64,000 bases of DNA. Source: Dryas octopetala. Taxonomy: Eukaryota; Streptophyta; Magnoliopsida; Rosales; Rosaceae. Where the stretch lies: contig OY992838.1 of the NCBI GenBank assembly GCA_963921425.1, positions 10,664,001 through 10,728,000 of the forward strand, given 5' to 3'. Both the position numbers and the translations under genes were made by a program. A model generated the notes under the pieces. That model saw only the letters and a list, made by a program, of their open reading frames with translations, was not told the origin of the DNA and searched no databases. This document shows, piece after piece, positions 12,531-25,084 of the stretch (position 1 is the stretch's first letter; each line of letters starts with the position of its first letter).

Positions 12531-12843
12531 CAAGTGCAAACGTGCAAGCGCCGAGCGTTTAGTAACCACTGCTTAGTGCTTGGTAGTGCAAATTTTTTTT
12601 GTATCGAATGCTCGGACCTGGTTTGTCGGTGTTTATGTTATGGTTTAGCTCTCCGAAATCTCAGAGCTAGCTAAATCCTAACATAACGCCTCCACAAAGG
12701 TCATTTTATACCAAAGGTCATAACGCCTCCATCTTAAAACCAGGTGGACAGCGCTCGCTTGTTTTAAAAAATCTTCACCGAGCTCTCGCGAAGCTACCAA
12801 ACACTTGGTGGCACGTTCGCACGTTTGCTCATCCGACTTGATC
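12531..12843. mobile_element. Inverted-repeat element flanked by TA repeats
   Basis: The left end CAAGTGCAAACGTGCAAGCG reappears in inverted form at the right end (GCACGTTCGCACGTTTGC, then ACTTG). Both sides abut TA microsatellites (12493-12520 and 12851-12866). The interior, with a 'ggtttagctct' word and GCGCTCG words, has no reading frame of note. It resembles a short MITE inserted into a TA repeat. The family is unknown. Confidence 0.4.
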
Positions 12844-14786
12844 GAATTTGTATATATATATATATACATATACATATACAGTTGTTTGGCTATGTCGTCC
12901 AAGACAGAGACTCATTACTACTTTTAGAAACCAGACACATTATAATTAAATTTAAGTTTGATCAGTATTTGACTTTAATATATAGCCCTTTATATAATTA
13001 GTGTGAGCTAAACATATTAAGTAAATCAAGATTCAATCGCTTTTATGATCATCTAGTTTCAAACATTTGCCAGCAAATTAAACTAAAGTTGTTAATTAAT
13101 GAAAATGGTGTTTAAGCATTTCAGAAAGTTAATTCCTAACTACCATTTCTCTTTGAATGAGTTCAAACTGATCTCAATCTGTTGGCACTCAAAAACTCGA
13201 TAATTATAAACTAGCTAGCTAGGATCAATATATAACATTTACTTGAAGCTGTAAACTGATGTATAATGCGAGGAAATTATGTTGTACAAAATAACAATCT
13301 AATAATTAGTAATTGATACGACTTTAATCATTCATATTTGATCATCTTAAGAACTGTGATGTCCTTAATTAGTTAATATTTATGTAAATGACATAATTTA
13401 GTTACTTATTAGAATGGAGTACATATGCAAGCACGTGTTTGAATTCAATTTACGAGGTCTTATTAGAATATATATATATATATATATATGTATATGAACA
13501 ATATATTTCATGCATGAGTTCCAATGTAAACAGCCATGTATGCAGTTGATTAGTCTGCGTCGACGTCGTTTCCTGGTTGGCGAGGAGCTGGAGTATACAC
13601 AAACAGAGAGAAAAGAGAAAATAATCAAGACAATTCAAAATAGTCGAAGATGGAATAAATTAATAATTTATTAATAGCAGAATTTCTAAAAGAGATGACA
13701 TTAAGAATTCAAAACCAGAAAAAAATTAATTGTGCATGGTACGCGTTTTATTAGAGGCGCAGCCTACGTTTTTCATCTTTGCAAGTTGTATTGATATTAA
13801 TTATTCTTAACTAAACCATTTAAAAGAACAATGAATGTGAAGTTTTACCCTAAACAGCTTTAGTACTTAAAAGAAATATTTCACTTAATATAGTCAATCT
13901 TCAACAGTAACTTATTTGATATTCAATGAAACAACTGTATTAGATCTACATTATTTGTGGTATGCATTTTATAATTAATTATATTAATCTTGAGGAAGCA
14001 ATATATCTTATCTCTAACTAAGCCTTTGTGCATGGATATTCAATTTGGATCATAATATAGTTTGGGAATAAAGTCATCTATGTATGCAATTATTAGTTAT
14101 ATATATATATATATATATATAGTTATCCCATGATCCCATCAATAACGAAAATCATACACACCCATATAATTATTATATATACATGCATTTTTGGTGAAGG
14201 ATGGTATGAAGGCACATGGTTGGGACATAGAAAATTTCCACAAAAAGGTGATTTTTGGCACATATATGTAGAAGCATATTGCTTTGAATATTCATTCATG
14301 CATAAAATATATAAAGGAAATAACAAAAACATTTGCAAGTGGAGGGGAAAAGAAGTATATTATATATAGAACATTATAGTGAAGTGCAGAAAGGCAGACA
14401 AATTGATAACTATTGAATATTAATGCATTATTGGTAGTCAATGGTCTATGTCAATGTGGACGCTGGTGGATCGCATTTCATGGTTTACCAACCAGAGCAA
14501 CCGCATTAAGAAATTATAGCAAATTAATTAAGTACAGAAGAGATATAGTTGTGTACTAATTATATATTATGTAAGGATGAAGCATTTTCTGAACAAGCTG
14601 CAGGAAATTTCTAAGATAAAGACAATTATGGTCATGCTTTTGTGTAGACATTAGTAAACACTGGCCAACCCAAGTTGGGATTATGTCTCTCAAAGCATCA
14701 CAGGCTATGGTTCCATATGCCCGGTTCACAAAACGTGTTTGTACAAACAGTTAAAAGGAATCATTAAGTATTATTATTAATTTATA

Positions 14787-16012
14787 GGGAAAAATTTAGC
14801 AAAAATCCTCGACTTTTACTCATTTCTTAGTTGAGTATGTGACAATCAAAGTATTCGAATTAAGAACTCCTAATTTACTTAAGTACCAATCAAGAACTTT
14901 CCGTCAATTCCGTCAGAACCGCCGTTTAAAATTGGTCAACTGACCTGCACATGACCAATTTGTGGGGGCAAAATCTTAGAAAAAGACATCGACTTTTACC
15001 TCTTGTCTCAGTTGAGGATGCAATATTCAAAGTGTTCCAATTAAGGACTCATAGTTTACTTAAGTACCAATCAAGAACTTTCCGTCAATTCAGTCATAAA
15101 CATTGTTTAAAATTGGTCACATGACTAATTTTAAGGGGAATTGAAAAAACGTCTTTTTAATCATTGTTGAACAATAGTAATATAAAAATTAAAAGAATTA
15201 AAAAAAATTGGGAGAGACTAGAGAGGATGTAGAACCCTCCTCATTCATACCCTCACGTTGAGGAATGGAATGGACGGCGTTGAGGTTAACGAGGTTCGGG
15301 TAGAGCTTGAGAGCGTCGGCAAGGATCTTGTTCTTCTGGAGGTCTCGTGGAGTTCGATTTCAGAGTCGGCCAAGTCGTAAGAGAGAGAGAGAGATCGAGA
15401 GAGTAAGAGAAGTCACACTGGGAAGGGGGTCACTGCACAGGGGGAAGAGGCGAGTCACAGGCGCATGTGGATGGGGTAGTTGTTGGTCGGTGGCTGGAGA
15501 TGGAAATGGAGGTGGGTGGGGGTAGGGGTGGGGGTGGGGGTGAGAGGGTTCTGCGTCTCCTACCCCTTCTTTTTTCTTTATTTTAAAAAAAAATTATATT
15601 AATGATTTTTTTTATCATTCTATTTCAAGAGAAAAGATGTTTTTGCCCCCAAAAATTGGTCACGTGACCCTCCCGTGATCAATTTTAAACGACATTTATG
15701 ATTGAATTGACCAAAAGTCCTTGATTGGTACTTAAGTAAACTAGGAGTCCTTAATTGGAACACTTTGAATGTCGCATCCTCAACTAAGACAAGGGATAAA
15801 AGTCGATGCCTTTTGCTAAGATTTTGCCTCCACAAATTGGTTACGTGCGGGTCACGTGACCAATTTTAAACAGCGGTTATGATCGATGGAATAGACGAAA
15901 AATCCTTGATTGGTACTTAAGTAATTAGTAGTCTTTAATTGGAACACTTTGAATGTCGCATCTTTAACTGAGAAAATAGGTAAAAGTCAAGGCTTTTTGC
16001 TAAAATTTTTCC
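14787..16012. mobile_element. Mutator-like element with long inverted arms (Pack-MULE-like)
   Basis: The ends GGGAAAAATTTAGCAAAAA and GCTTTTTGCTAAAATTTTTCC (positions 15992-16012) are inverted. The arms, about 14787-15140 and 15645-16012, pair over some 350 bases. Each arm itself consists of two related sub-repeats of about 180 bases (words such as 'tacttaagtaccaatcaag'). The flanks taatttata (14778-14786) and ttatttata (16013-16021) match at 8 of 9 bases, as expected for a 9-bp MULE target duplication. The centre (15220-15560) differs in composition: it is GC-richer, with GA and GGGGTG runs, and may be captured host sequence. No transposase is present. Confidence 0.7.
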
Positions 16013-16021
16013 TTATTTATA

Positions 16022-16630
16022 AGTACTTAAACATTCATAGGACAAATCAATATTTTGTTATCAAATAATAACATGTTATATTGTCGAACTATCAAATTTT
16101 AATCTAATAGTGGAGCCAAGGAATTAAATTACGGATTTCGAAGATTTTTAAATTTCGACAAAAATTAGATGGAAACGACGAAAATTGCTATCAAAATATG
16201 AAAATTTTTAATGAAACTTTACCATATGTTTATTTAACATATTATCTACTAAATTGATAAAAAACATTGAAGAAACCAAATTATATAGTAGGTTTCATGT
16301 GATATAAGGTGAATATAATGCGCGCTGGAACAAATACTGTTAAATAAAATTAGTATATTCTTTATACTGTATAATTTAATTATACACTAAAATCTAAACC
16401 CTAATACTTTATATACTCTATATACCCTAATACTCTTTATACTCTATAATCTATACATTAAACCCTATATATTATATATTGTTTAGGATATTAGGTTTTA
16501 GGCCCTTTAGGATACTTTTAATTATTTTTTTATATAGAAATATATTAGAGTTTAAGGTTTAAAATGACTAAACGAAATTCTAAATCTTTTTTTTTCTTTC
16601 CAATTGCCCAAAGGCCCCAAACCCCCTTCC

Positions 16631-16671
<41 letters not shown>

Positions 16672-17760
16672 TTTCCCCGTGCCTCTCTCTTCGGTCTTTT
16701 TTTTTTTTCTTTTTTATCTTTCCTTCCTTTTTTTCTTGTGCCTCTCACCCAGCCAAGCTTTGTCTTCACTGAGTGTAACAACCCAAATTTTGGCTTATGG
16801 TAATTTTGTTACTTAAATTTTCAAACTTGTTTTAAGGTTTTTTTAAAGGAATTGGAAATTTTTTTAAGTTTATTTTAACTAACTTAGACTTTTGGTTGTG
16901 GTTCTAGAGCTTAGTTATGTGGAAATGAATTTTAGAAAATGAAAATTCAAGAATTTGGCGATTATTATTTTTTTTAGAATTAAATTATGAGAGTAGGATT
17001 TTTCGTAATTTTTTAAAAGCAATTTGACTATTTTGAGATCATAGGAAATTAGTTCTCATCAATACGAGTCTGTAGAATTTTTCGGTGAATTATTTGGAGT
17101 CTCAAGCTATTTTTGGTGAATTTCTGAAGTTGGAGAAAATAGAAAATAGGATAATTTCAATAATTTCGATAAATTTCGGTAAATTTCGCCAAAATTTCAA
17201 AAATTTCAAAAATTTTGGCGAAATCTTCACGAAAAATTGTTAAACATGTGTTTCGATTTCGAAATCCTAAAAAAACAAAATTTTCAACGAAATTTCGTAG
17301 AAAATTTTGAAATTTAATACCTTGAGTGGAGCTAAGAATTTGTCATTATATATAGAGTCGTGATAAAGAAGCATGTGCAAGTATATATAAACCTTCTCTT
17401 AGCTTATGACACGTTTCTTTGAAACATGTCATCAAACATTTTAACCATTTATTTGAACAAAAAAATTAATTATATTTGATTAAATTACATATTCACTTAA
17501 GATTAGTTGAAAAACAAGTTATTGGGGTTAATAAATCTCATCGTAAATTTGTTCTCTAGACCATTGATAAAGTGAATTCTAGTAATATGTGATTAATTTA
17601 AATTGATAGTGTGACAATATAAAATGTCTTGATAAGTAAATGTCCACTGTATAAAAAGAGGAAGCAAAGGGAAAAATTATAATTTTTCAAAGGGAAGGGA
17701 AGGAAGCAGAGAAAGTTAATTTGAAATATTAAAATCTTATTACAAAAAGCACAAAGCTAG
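16022..17760. other. Low-complexity intergenic insert in unit B
   Basis: No gene is seen. The block holds ATAC/CTAA-type simple repeats (16370-16480), a strongly pyrimidine-rich tract (16585-16740) and a segment beginning TGTAACAACCCAAATTTTGG (16775). That start resembles the 5' end of a plant LTR, but no matching end was found. The block ends in TTTCGNNAAATTTCG-like repeats (17150-17320). It has no counterpart in unit A. Long open frames across the T-rich tract are compositional artefacts. Confidence 0.45.
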
Positions 17761-20740
17761 CTTATACCAATTCAGCAATTTAATTCGATTAGAGGCAGCA
17801 GAGTAGCTAGCAGAGTCAAAATATTCATATCTGATCACCTACCCAATATTCTACCGTGTTCTCACTCTTGGACATGATCATCTTTGCTAGCCAGCAACAT
17901 TATAATAAAGATTCCCGCGTGGCACATTGTCATTGGTATTATATCTTTCCACCAAGATTTGTGGCCCTTCATTGGGTTACAAACATGCCAACTCGATCCC
18001 TTTGTTTTTTGTTTTTTGTTTTTTTTTTTTTCCAATTTTAGGAAACCCTAGCTTTCATTTGATTACCTCATTTTGATCATACGTGATTCACCCTTCTTCC
18101 TAATTCTTATCCTTCATTTTTTTTCTGTGTTTTTTATCTCCAAAAATGATAATCATAAGCAATACATGCAGTCCATGAGCCATAAACAATGTAAATATTA
18201 TTGGTTCATGCTTTTATTATTTCTTATCTTACATCAATTTTGTTTTTTTTTACACACAAATTAATATCGCCTGTAATAATCCTTCTAATTAACTTATAAA
18301 AAATTATAAAAAAACAATTACTAAAAAATATGGACTTTATATGCTTTAACCAATGAGATTCTGCGGAATGTCAATGGATATAGCTAGCTAGATTTCCTAC
18401 ATACATGAAATATATGTCAAAAGCACAAAAATGATATACGTACCTACGCAATCTGCTCACGAGGACCGACCATTTTCAACATTGATACAATTTTCCAACT
18501 CTCACTATCTGGAAGTCATTTCTGGGTAGCTGCACAAAATGGAGTACAACTGTACAAGTGGGCAATATTAAGACAAAAGGCACATATAAATGTTACACTT
18601 GTAGTCCTTAAGAACAACATAAAGTGACACAAACTTTGGCCCTTTAAGCAGAAGATGTTGACACAGCAGCTGCTAACGATTAAGAAAATCCCAATTATCT
18701 CAAGTAATAAAATGATTCCCAACTTTTTGTGCTTAAATTAATATTAGAGCCAGCGAGTGATGCTGTTTAAAAAAGCCATATTGGGCAGTCCAGGTGTGAG
18801 CTCCCCATAAACCCAATTGGCTTTATGTCCTTGTCATCATACGTGTCACTCCTTAACCCTAATTTCTGGGGTGCTTCCATGACGTGCCACCTCTCTACCT
18901 AGCTAGCTAGCTAGCTCTTAGTTGGAATCCACCTAGGCATTAAAGTGAACACTTTCTTGGCAATGACCTTGCATTGCATCATAATATTAATGATTTTTAA
19001 TTAGTAGAGTAAGAGGATGGAAATCATGGAACTTAGTGCAAAGAAAATTCTACAATTCTTTCGATTAAACTATCCCACCAACTGAATTAATTAGTATTGA
19101 CAATTATCTTAATAAGAACCCGATAACTTTTAAATTAAAGTCATGTAATAATGTAATAGTGTATTCATTAGTTTGTTCTTATTTTCAATAAAGTAAAATA
19201 GTTATTTTATTACCAAAAAAAGTACTGTGTTATTTGTCACATTATTTAGTGTCTAGTATTTGGAAAATTTCTTGATTGCTCTACTATTATTATTATTTAT
19301 ATGTACATTTTAATATGTATATATATTTACATGATATATATGTATAAAAAATTGAAGTTGCATATCTGATTTAGACCTGGTGGTTGATACTTGTCTCTCA
19401 ATTGCAGGCTGAAGTAGCCGAGTATGGGTCATATATGCGATCAATACTACTCTATAGACTATTCACGTTGTAGCTAGCTCTATCTTTTTATGCATTAAGA
19501 AGGATTCTATCGATTGATTGCAAATCTCATGCTAGCTGTGTTGAGTTCTTGCACATGGATCTTCACCATCCACGACCGCTCGATCGAGCCCCACTTCACC
19601 ATCACAAAAAAAAAAAATATATATATATATATAAATTATAATCCTAGCTAACTCCTATAAAGGGCATGCATATTATGCATACGGTTTAGTAGTTTAACAA
19701 GGCACATATCATATACTAAATCGTTGGATGGAAACCAAGTGGTTACTAAGAAATATGAAATGTGCATGTCTTATAACGTACGTTGTACCTTAAACACTCT
19801 TCTATCTACACATGCATGTATGTATAAATATATATAGCATGCAAGTAAGCCAAAAGTGTCTCTCCATTAATGCATATATTACAAAATATCGGTGCGGTTC
19901 AATTAAGGTACAAATTTTAAGATTAAAGTATTAATGAGTATTTATAACACTCAAAGATTCAATTTAGTACAATGAATAATAATCTAATGACCATTATATA
20001 TTGTCCTTCATAATTGCTCAAAAATTATCTATCAACGCAACAATGAGTCAATACCTTTGGACATCATAAACGGTATTGATGATCGAATTAACATTTTCTA
20101 TTTAAAGAAACCACTGAATTGGCTATATATAAGAACCATTCAAAGTACAAAATAATTACTGGCAAACAAAAAAACCAATAAGGAATTATAAATTCTGTTG
20201 CTAGCTTGGAATTGATGCATATAAGTGTGGGTCATCAGCAGATCTTCCCGTAGCTTCTATTTTGTCCTAACTTTGTTAACAATCAGAATCTTAAATCTTG
20301 CATAAATTGGTATCTCTGTCAGGCAATCAAGAACTTAACTACTCTTGGATCTCCTCAAATATATATATGGTACATATTCAGCATGGAACTTAGGGTAATA
20401 TGTGGAAGTGATTTAATTACAAGAATTAATAAATTAATTCCGTCATCAACAAATTAAATATAAAGTACGTTACTCTTAATAGTTCTGTGACTTCTGTCAA
20501 ATATATTAGAAAATGAATTTGGGAATGAGACTATAAATTAGAAAAATACAACTACCTATTAACCACCATATTCGATCCGTATCTTAGGATGATTGAGATA
20601 AAGAGAAAAAGATTTGGCAAGATATATGATTACAGAACTAAACATATAATGTGAGTTGAGATAAAAATAAATATCGAATTATATATGTAGAGGGCCGGGG
20701 ACCAATTATTTATATTGTCAAAGCCATCAAACCCTTCCCT
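17760..20740. other. Intergenic region upstream of ACS copy B
   Basis: No gene is seen. Much of it aligns with 4720-7850 upstream of ACS copy A, so it is the shared 5' flank. Patches that survive in both copies (around 18840-18960, 19350-19440, 19500-19570 and 20690-20760) are the best candidates for regulatory DNA. Confidence 0.5.
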
Positions 20741-20745
20741 TCTCG

Positions 20746-20755
20746 TTATATATAA
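20746..20755 (+). promoter_or_regulatory. TATA box of ACS copy B
   Basis: A tatatataag element stands directly after the conserved 'cccttcccttctcg' block and before 'gggtcc', exactly as in copy A. It lies about 190 bases before the ATG at 20936. The leader is longer than that of copy A, owing to extra sequence between 'cagctcttt' and the start codon. Confidence 0.65.
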
Positions 20756-20935
20756 GGGGTCCTTTCGAACAAGGTTTCATTCAAACAGTTGTGTAGCTTT
20801 TCAGCTCTTTCCTCCAATCTCTTAATTTGGTCCTTACACATTACAGCTTTTTCTTAAAACAGAGTCCTTAATTGTCATCCATCCTAGCCAAAATAATAGT
20901 ATTAATTGTACGTGTTAAGCTAGTGGTCTGTGGTC

Positions 20936-22509
20936 ATGGCTATAGAGATTGAGCAACCTTGTGTTGTTGGGCTATCAAAAGTTGCTGTTTCTGATACTCA
21001 TGGAGAAGACTCACCATACTTTGCTGGCTGGAAAGCATATGATGAAAACCCTTATGATGAATCAAGGAACCCAGATGGAGTCATACAGATGGGGCTTGCA
21101 GAGAATCAAGTAAGTCCTCATCATGTGGAAGATTTGAAGTTTTTTTATTTTTTTTTTACCTAATAATATTAATTATAAATTTGCTTCTTGGTGAACAGGT
21201 TTCATTTGATTTGTTGGAAGAGTACTTGGAGCAGCATTCAGAGGCTTCCAACTGGGGCTCAAAAGGGTTCAGAGAGAATGCCTTGTTTCAAGACTACCAT
21301 GGCCTTTTGTCTTTCAGAAAGGCAATGGCAAGTTTCATGGAACAAATCAGAGGAGGAAGAGCCAAATTTGACCCTGCCAGGATTGTCCTAACTGCAGGAG
21401 CAACTGCGGCCAATGAGCTTTTGACTTTCATTCTTGCTGATCCTGGTGATGCTCTGCTAGTCCCAACCCCATACTATCCAGGGTAAGAACTCGATCGAAA
21501 ACCGAGTAATTATATATTTTCTGTGCTGATATGGTGTTTATGTCCAAAACTACGCCGTTTTGGAGCCTAGATTGTCAGTTCCATATATGTTCCTCAAAAC
21601 TAATTAATGTTAAGTCAAATTCATTTCTCCAGATTTGATAGAGATTTAAGGTGGCGGACTGGAGTGAATATTGTACCAATCCACTGTGACAGCTCAAACA
21701 ATTTCCAGATTACTCCTCAAGCTTTAGAAGCTGCATACAATGAAGCAGAAGCCAAGAACATGAAAGTGAGAGCGGTATTGATCACAAACCCATCAAACCC
21801 ATTGGGTGCAACAATCCAAAGGGTAGTCCTTCAACAGATTCTTGATTTTGTCACCCAGAAGAACATCCATCTTGTCTCTGATGAAATCTATTCGGGTTCC
21901 GCCTTTTCGTCATCCGAATTCATAAGCATTGCAGAGATTCTTGAAGCCCAAAATTACAAGGACTCAGAAAGAGTTCACATTGTTTACAGTCTTTCCAAAG
22001 ACCTTGGCCTTCCTGGTTTCAGAGTTGGCACCATATATTCATACAATGACAAGGTTGTGACAACAGCAAGAAGGATGTCCAGCTTCACCTTAATATCTTC
22101 CCAAACACAGCATCTCTTGGCTTCCATGCTATCCAACAACCAATTCACTGAAAATTACATAAAGACAAACAGAGAGAGGCTGAGGAAGAGATATGATATG
22201 ATCATTGAAGGTTTGAAGAAAGCTGGGATTGAGTGTTTGAAAGGGAATGCTGGGTTGTTTTGTTGGATGAATTTAAGTCCATTCCTGGACCAACCAACAA
22301 GAGAAGGTGAGCTAACTCTTTGGAATTCTATGATGCATGAAGTGAAGCTAAATATATCTCCCGGTTCATCTTGCCAATGCTCTGAACCGGGTTGGTTCAG
22401 GGTGTGTTTTGCTAACATGAGTGAGCAGACACTTGAAGTTGCACTGAAAAGAATACACAATTTCATGGAACAAAGAGAGAGAAGTAGGAATGTGTTTTCC
22501 TCTCTTTAA
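20936..22509 (+). CDS. 1-aminocyclopropane-1-carboxylate synthase, type III (ACS7-like), copy B
   Basis: Same enzyme and exon plan as copy A: exons 20936-21109, 21199-21482 and 21633-22509, giving 444 residues. [38 protein letters not shown], the PLP-lysine box [14 protein letters not shown] and GWFRVCFAN are all intact. The C-terminus ends SRNVFSSL, seven residues beyond copy A, still without the long type I/II tail. The best start is the ATG at 20936. An in-frame GTG at 20930 has no support, because the protein then aligns with copy A from MAI. Coding sequence is very close to copy A, with mostly synonymous changes and small replacement clusters (for example [11 protein letters not shown] against [11 protein letters not shown]). 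Both copies appear functional, so they may be split by expression and not by chemistry. Confidence 0.95.
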
Positions 22510-22648
22510 TATTCCTTTAGATTTTTTGAATGGTTGTACTTGTACCCATTTTGATTTTTTTGGATGGCAAAATCCAGTTCATCAAGAATTGGATTGTCTC
22601 ATTATACCTATTGTAGATCAGATTGAAATGAAACACCACTCTTGTTTT

Positions 22649-22666
22649 CTTGCTTGAAAAAGCAAG
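22649..22666 (+). promoter_or_regulatory. Perfect hairpin in the ACS copy B 3'UTR
   Basis: Same 18-base 7-bp stem with GAAA loop as downstream of copy A, about 140 bases after the stop. It is followed in both copies by 'tttcacacaaat'-like AT-rich sequence that could carry the polyadenylation site. Confidence 0.45.
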
Positions 22667-22699
22667 TTTCACACAAATTCAGTTTGTATAATGTTTATC

Positions 22700-23850
22700 A
22701 GTTTGTTCCTTAATTTACGCATATTTAGTTAATTAAATATTTATTTTTAATGGAAATAATAATCCATTTTACATATCGAACATTAGTCGATCAATTTTCT
22801 TATTATCTTTCATCATTTGGACTAACCCTACTACGTATAAATAATTATTTAAATTACACAATTAATAAATATAAAATTCAAACTATTTAATAAAAAATCA
22901 CTTTTCTTTGCCTCACAAAAAAAAAAACTTTTAATTGGACCTCCTTACAAAACCGCTTATATATCATTCTTTTAAAAAGCTTTAGTTACACGTGAAGGGC
23001 GATTCTCTCATTCACATTCGGATTGTCCAAATTTGTTCCAGACAAAATCCTATATAGAAATCTTGTATGTCAATATATCATATATACGAACCTTGTTCGG
23101 ACAGGATCATATACAAGAATCATTTATATACGAAAAGTTTCTTGTATAGGATTGACACAAAGAATTCTTATATTGAATCTCGTTCAGACCAAGTGTGAAT
23201 CAATGATCCAGGTGTGAATTTGAGAATTCTTGTACCCATGAATATGCCGAAAACATTTGAAATTTTTTAACAAAATTCTTGTACACAAAAGCATTACTAA
23301 TTAGCAAAAATGTTTCATACATAAATGTCTTAAGTATCCTTAAATTAATGTCTCTTCGTATTACATTTTCGTTTATGTCATATATATATATATTTTTTAG
23401 TCCATGTCCGGTGGTAATATTGATCGATGTCCCATAATTAAAGTATTATATATGGTTTGTTATTAAATAAATATGTGATAGAACAATATCGTACCAATGA
23501 ACTGTAAAAGACTATTGACTCTTGATAAATGCCAATCGGCTGCAATTAATCAACTTTTGAAGACTTGACTCTTGAGCAATAGCGTACGTATTAATGTGGG
23601 GTCGAGAATATTAACAGCTACAGAGTAGAGACTAGAGACCAAGCCATATATAACTTCATGGCTTATTTAGACATGACCCATAAATTAAGGCTACAACTTC
23701 TAATATTTGACATTTTAAATTAAGCTCATTTTGCATTGTCATGTCATGCTCATATAACCTTAGCTTGATCAAGATGTAGTAGGTGGTTTTTTTCTTGTCA
23801 AACAATTAAGTCTTTTTTGTTCTAAAAGTTCCATGTAGTAGTTAATTATG
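22700..23850. other. Intergenic region after ACS copy B
   Basis: No gene is seen. 23520-23850 aligns loosely with 9760-9920 after copy A. 23020-23280 contains repeated 'cgaa/ttctt/tata' words around a 'ttgttcggac' motif (23030-23110) with a partly inverted layout, perhaps an old MITE. Confidence 0.4.
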
Positions 23851-25070
23851 ATATGTTTTAATTTGCTTAATTAATTTATATAAGCATTGTGTATCATATG
23901 TTTTACTAAATGTTGGTCCACCACCACATGATCGATACCATTTGATACAGATCGATTGAGCAGGCCTATAATATAGTATGATAAAACATTAGGCATGTTA
24001 ATGGCCTAATGTAAATATCCATTAATTGAGAGATATTGCTTAGTTTAATTAGAACTAGCCCTCGCAATATTTGTATGATCATATTTCATGTTGATTTGAG
24101 TTTGATGCGGGAAAAAAAATTATAATAAATTACTCCCAAGTTTTGTTTTTAAAAAAATTTTAACTACAAACTCAGCCAATTTAAAAAGCAAGTTCTAGCT
24201 CAATCTGTACGTGTATGAGCACATGGAGACGAAAAAATACACTATTGAGTGCTTAGTGGATGCAGATGCAAAAGCATCTTTTTAGCTTGCATATGCCTTT
24301 TTTAGGTTGCAAATGCATCTTTTTAGGTTGTAGATGACATGTTTTAGATTGTAAATGCAGGTTTTAGGTTGCAAATACAGCTTTCAGATGCAGGTTAGGC
24401 TGCGCAGATGCATCTACTGAGCGCTCGATGAACAGTTTGAGTTTTTACGTAATTTTTGGGATATGTTTTAATTTGCTTAATTAATTTATATAAGCATTGT
24501 GTATCATATGTTTTACTAAATGTTGGTCCACCACCACATGATCGATACCATTTGATACAGATCGATTGAGCAGGCCTATAATATAGTATGATAAAACATT
24601 AGGCATGTTAATGGCCTAATGTAAATATCCATTAATTGAGAGATATTGCTTAGTTTAATTAGAACTAGCCCTCGCAATATTTGTATGATCATATTTCATG
24701 TTGATTTGAGTTTGATGCGGGAAAAAAAATTATAATAAATTACTCCCAAGTTCTGTTTTTGAAAAAATTTTAACTACAAACCCAGCAAATTTAAAAAGCA
24801 AGTTCTAGCTCAATTTGTACGTGTATGAGCACATGGAGACGAAAAAATACACTATTGAGTGCTTAGTGGATGCAGATGCAAAAGCATCTTTTTAGCTTGC
24901 ATATGCCTTTTTTAGGTTGCAAATGCATCTTTTTAGGTTGTAGATGACATGTTTTAGGTTGTAAATGCAGGTTTTAGGTTGCAAATACAGCTTTCAGATG
25001 CAGGTTAGGCTGCGCAGATGCATCTACTGAGCGCTCGATGAACAGTTTGAGTTTTTACGTAATTTTTGGG
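23851..25070. repeat. 610-bp direct tandem duplication
   Basis: Copy 1 is 23851-24460 and copy 2 is 24461-25070. The period is exactly 610 bases, both copies start at 'atatgtttta' and both end 'aatttttggg'. I count only about half a dozen substitutions and no indel (for example 'caatctgtac' against 'caatttgtac'). That is close to 99% identity and implies a recent event. No gene lies inside. The left part is the conserved 3' flank of the ACS unit. Confidence 0.9.
24265..24420. repeat. Degenerate minisatellite, about 20-bp unit
   Basis: Several imperfect repeats of TTTTTAGGTTGCAAATGCA occur in succession, varying as gcatatgcc, gtagatgac, gtaaatgcag and gcaaatacag. The same array is present in the second 610-bp copy (24875-25030). 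Confidence 0.6.
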
Positions 25071-25084
25071 CTGATTGGGGTTTG

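Larger units (their letters stand above)
12400..24120. repeat. Tandem segmental duplication, unit B
   Basis: This is the second copy of the ACS-bearing block. Its first kilobase (12420-13140) matches 25440-25860 of the truncated third unit. 13405-24120 matches unit A at 2880-10150. It is longer than unit A mainly because of insertions, including the Mutator-like element at 14787-16012 and a low-complexity block at 16.1-17.4 kb. Confidence 0.75.

Noticed and set aside
16545..16816. Overlapping 70-79 codon frames, Lys- or Phe-rich
   Set aside because: They are produced by the poly-pyrimidine tract. The composition is extreme and there are no domains.
16775..17330. Possible solo LTR starting TGTAACAACCC
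   Set aside because: No matching CA-type end, target duplication, primer-binding site or retrotransposon coding sequence could be identified, so it was not called as a mobile element.
21544..21563. Palindrome CCAAAACTACGCCGTTTTGG in intron 2 of ACS copy B
   Set aside because: A common plant repeat word with no second partner nearby. Not enough to call an element or a regulatory site.
24265..25030. Regularly spaced repeats suggesting a CRISPR array
   Set aside because: Units are degenerate and adjacent without unique spacers, in plant nuclear DNA. It is a minisatellite.
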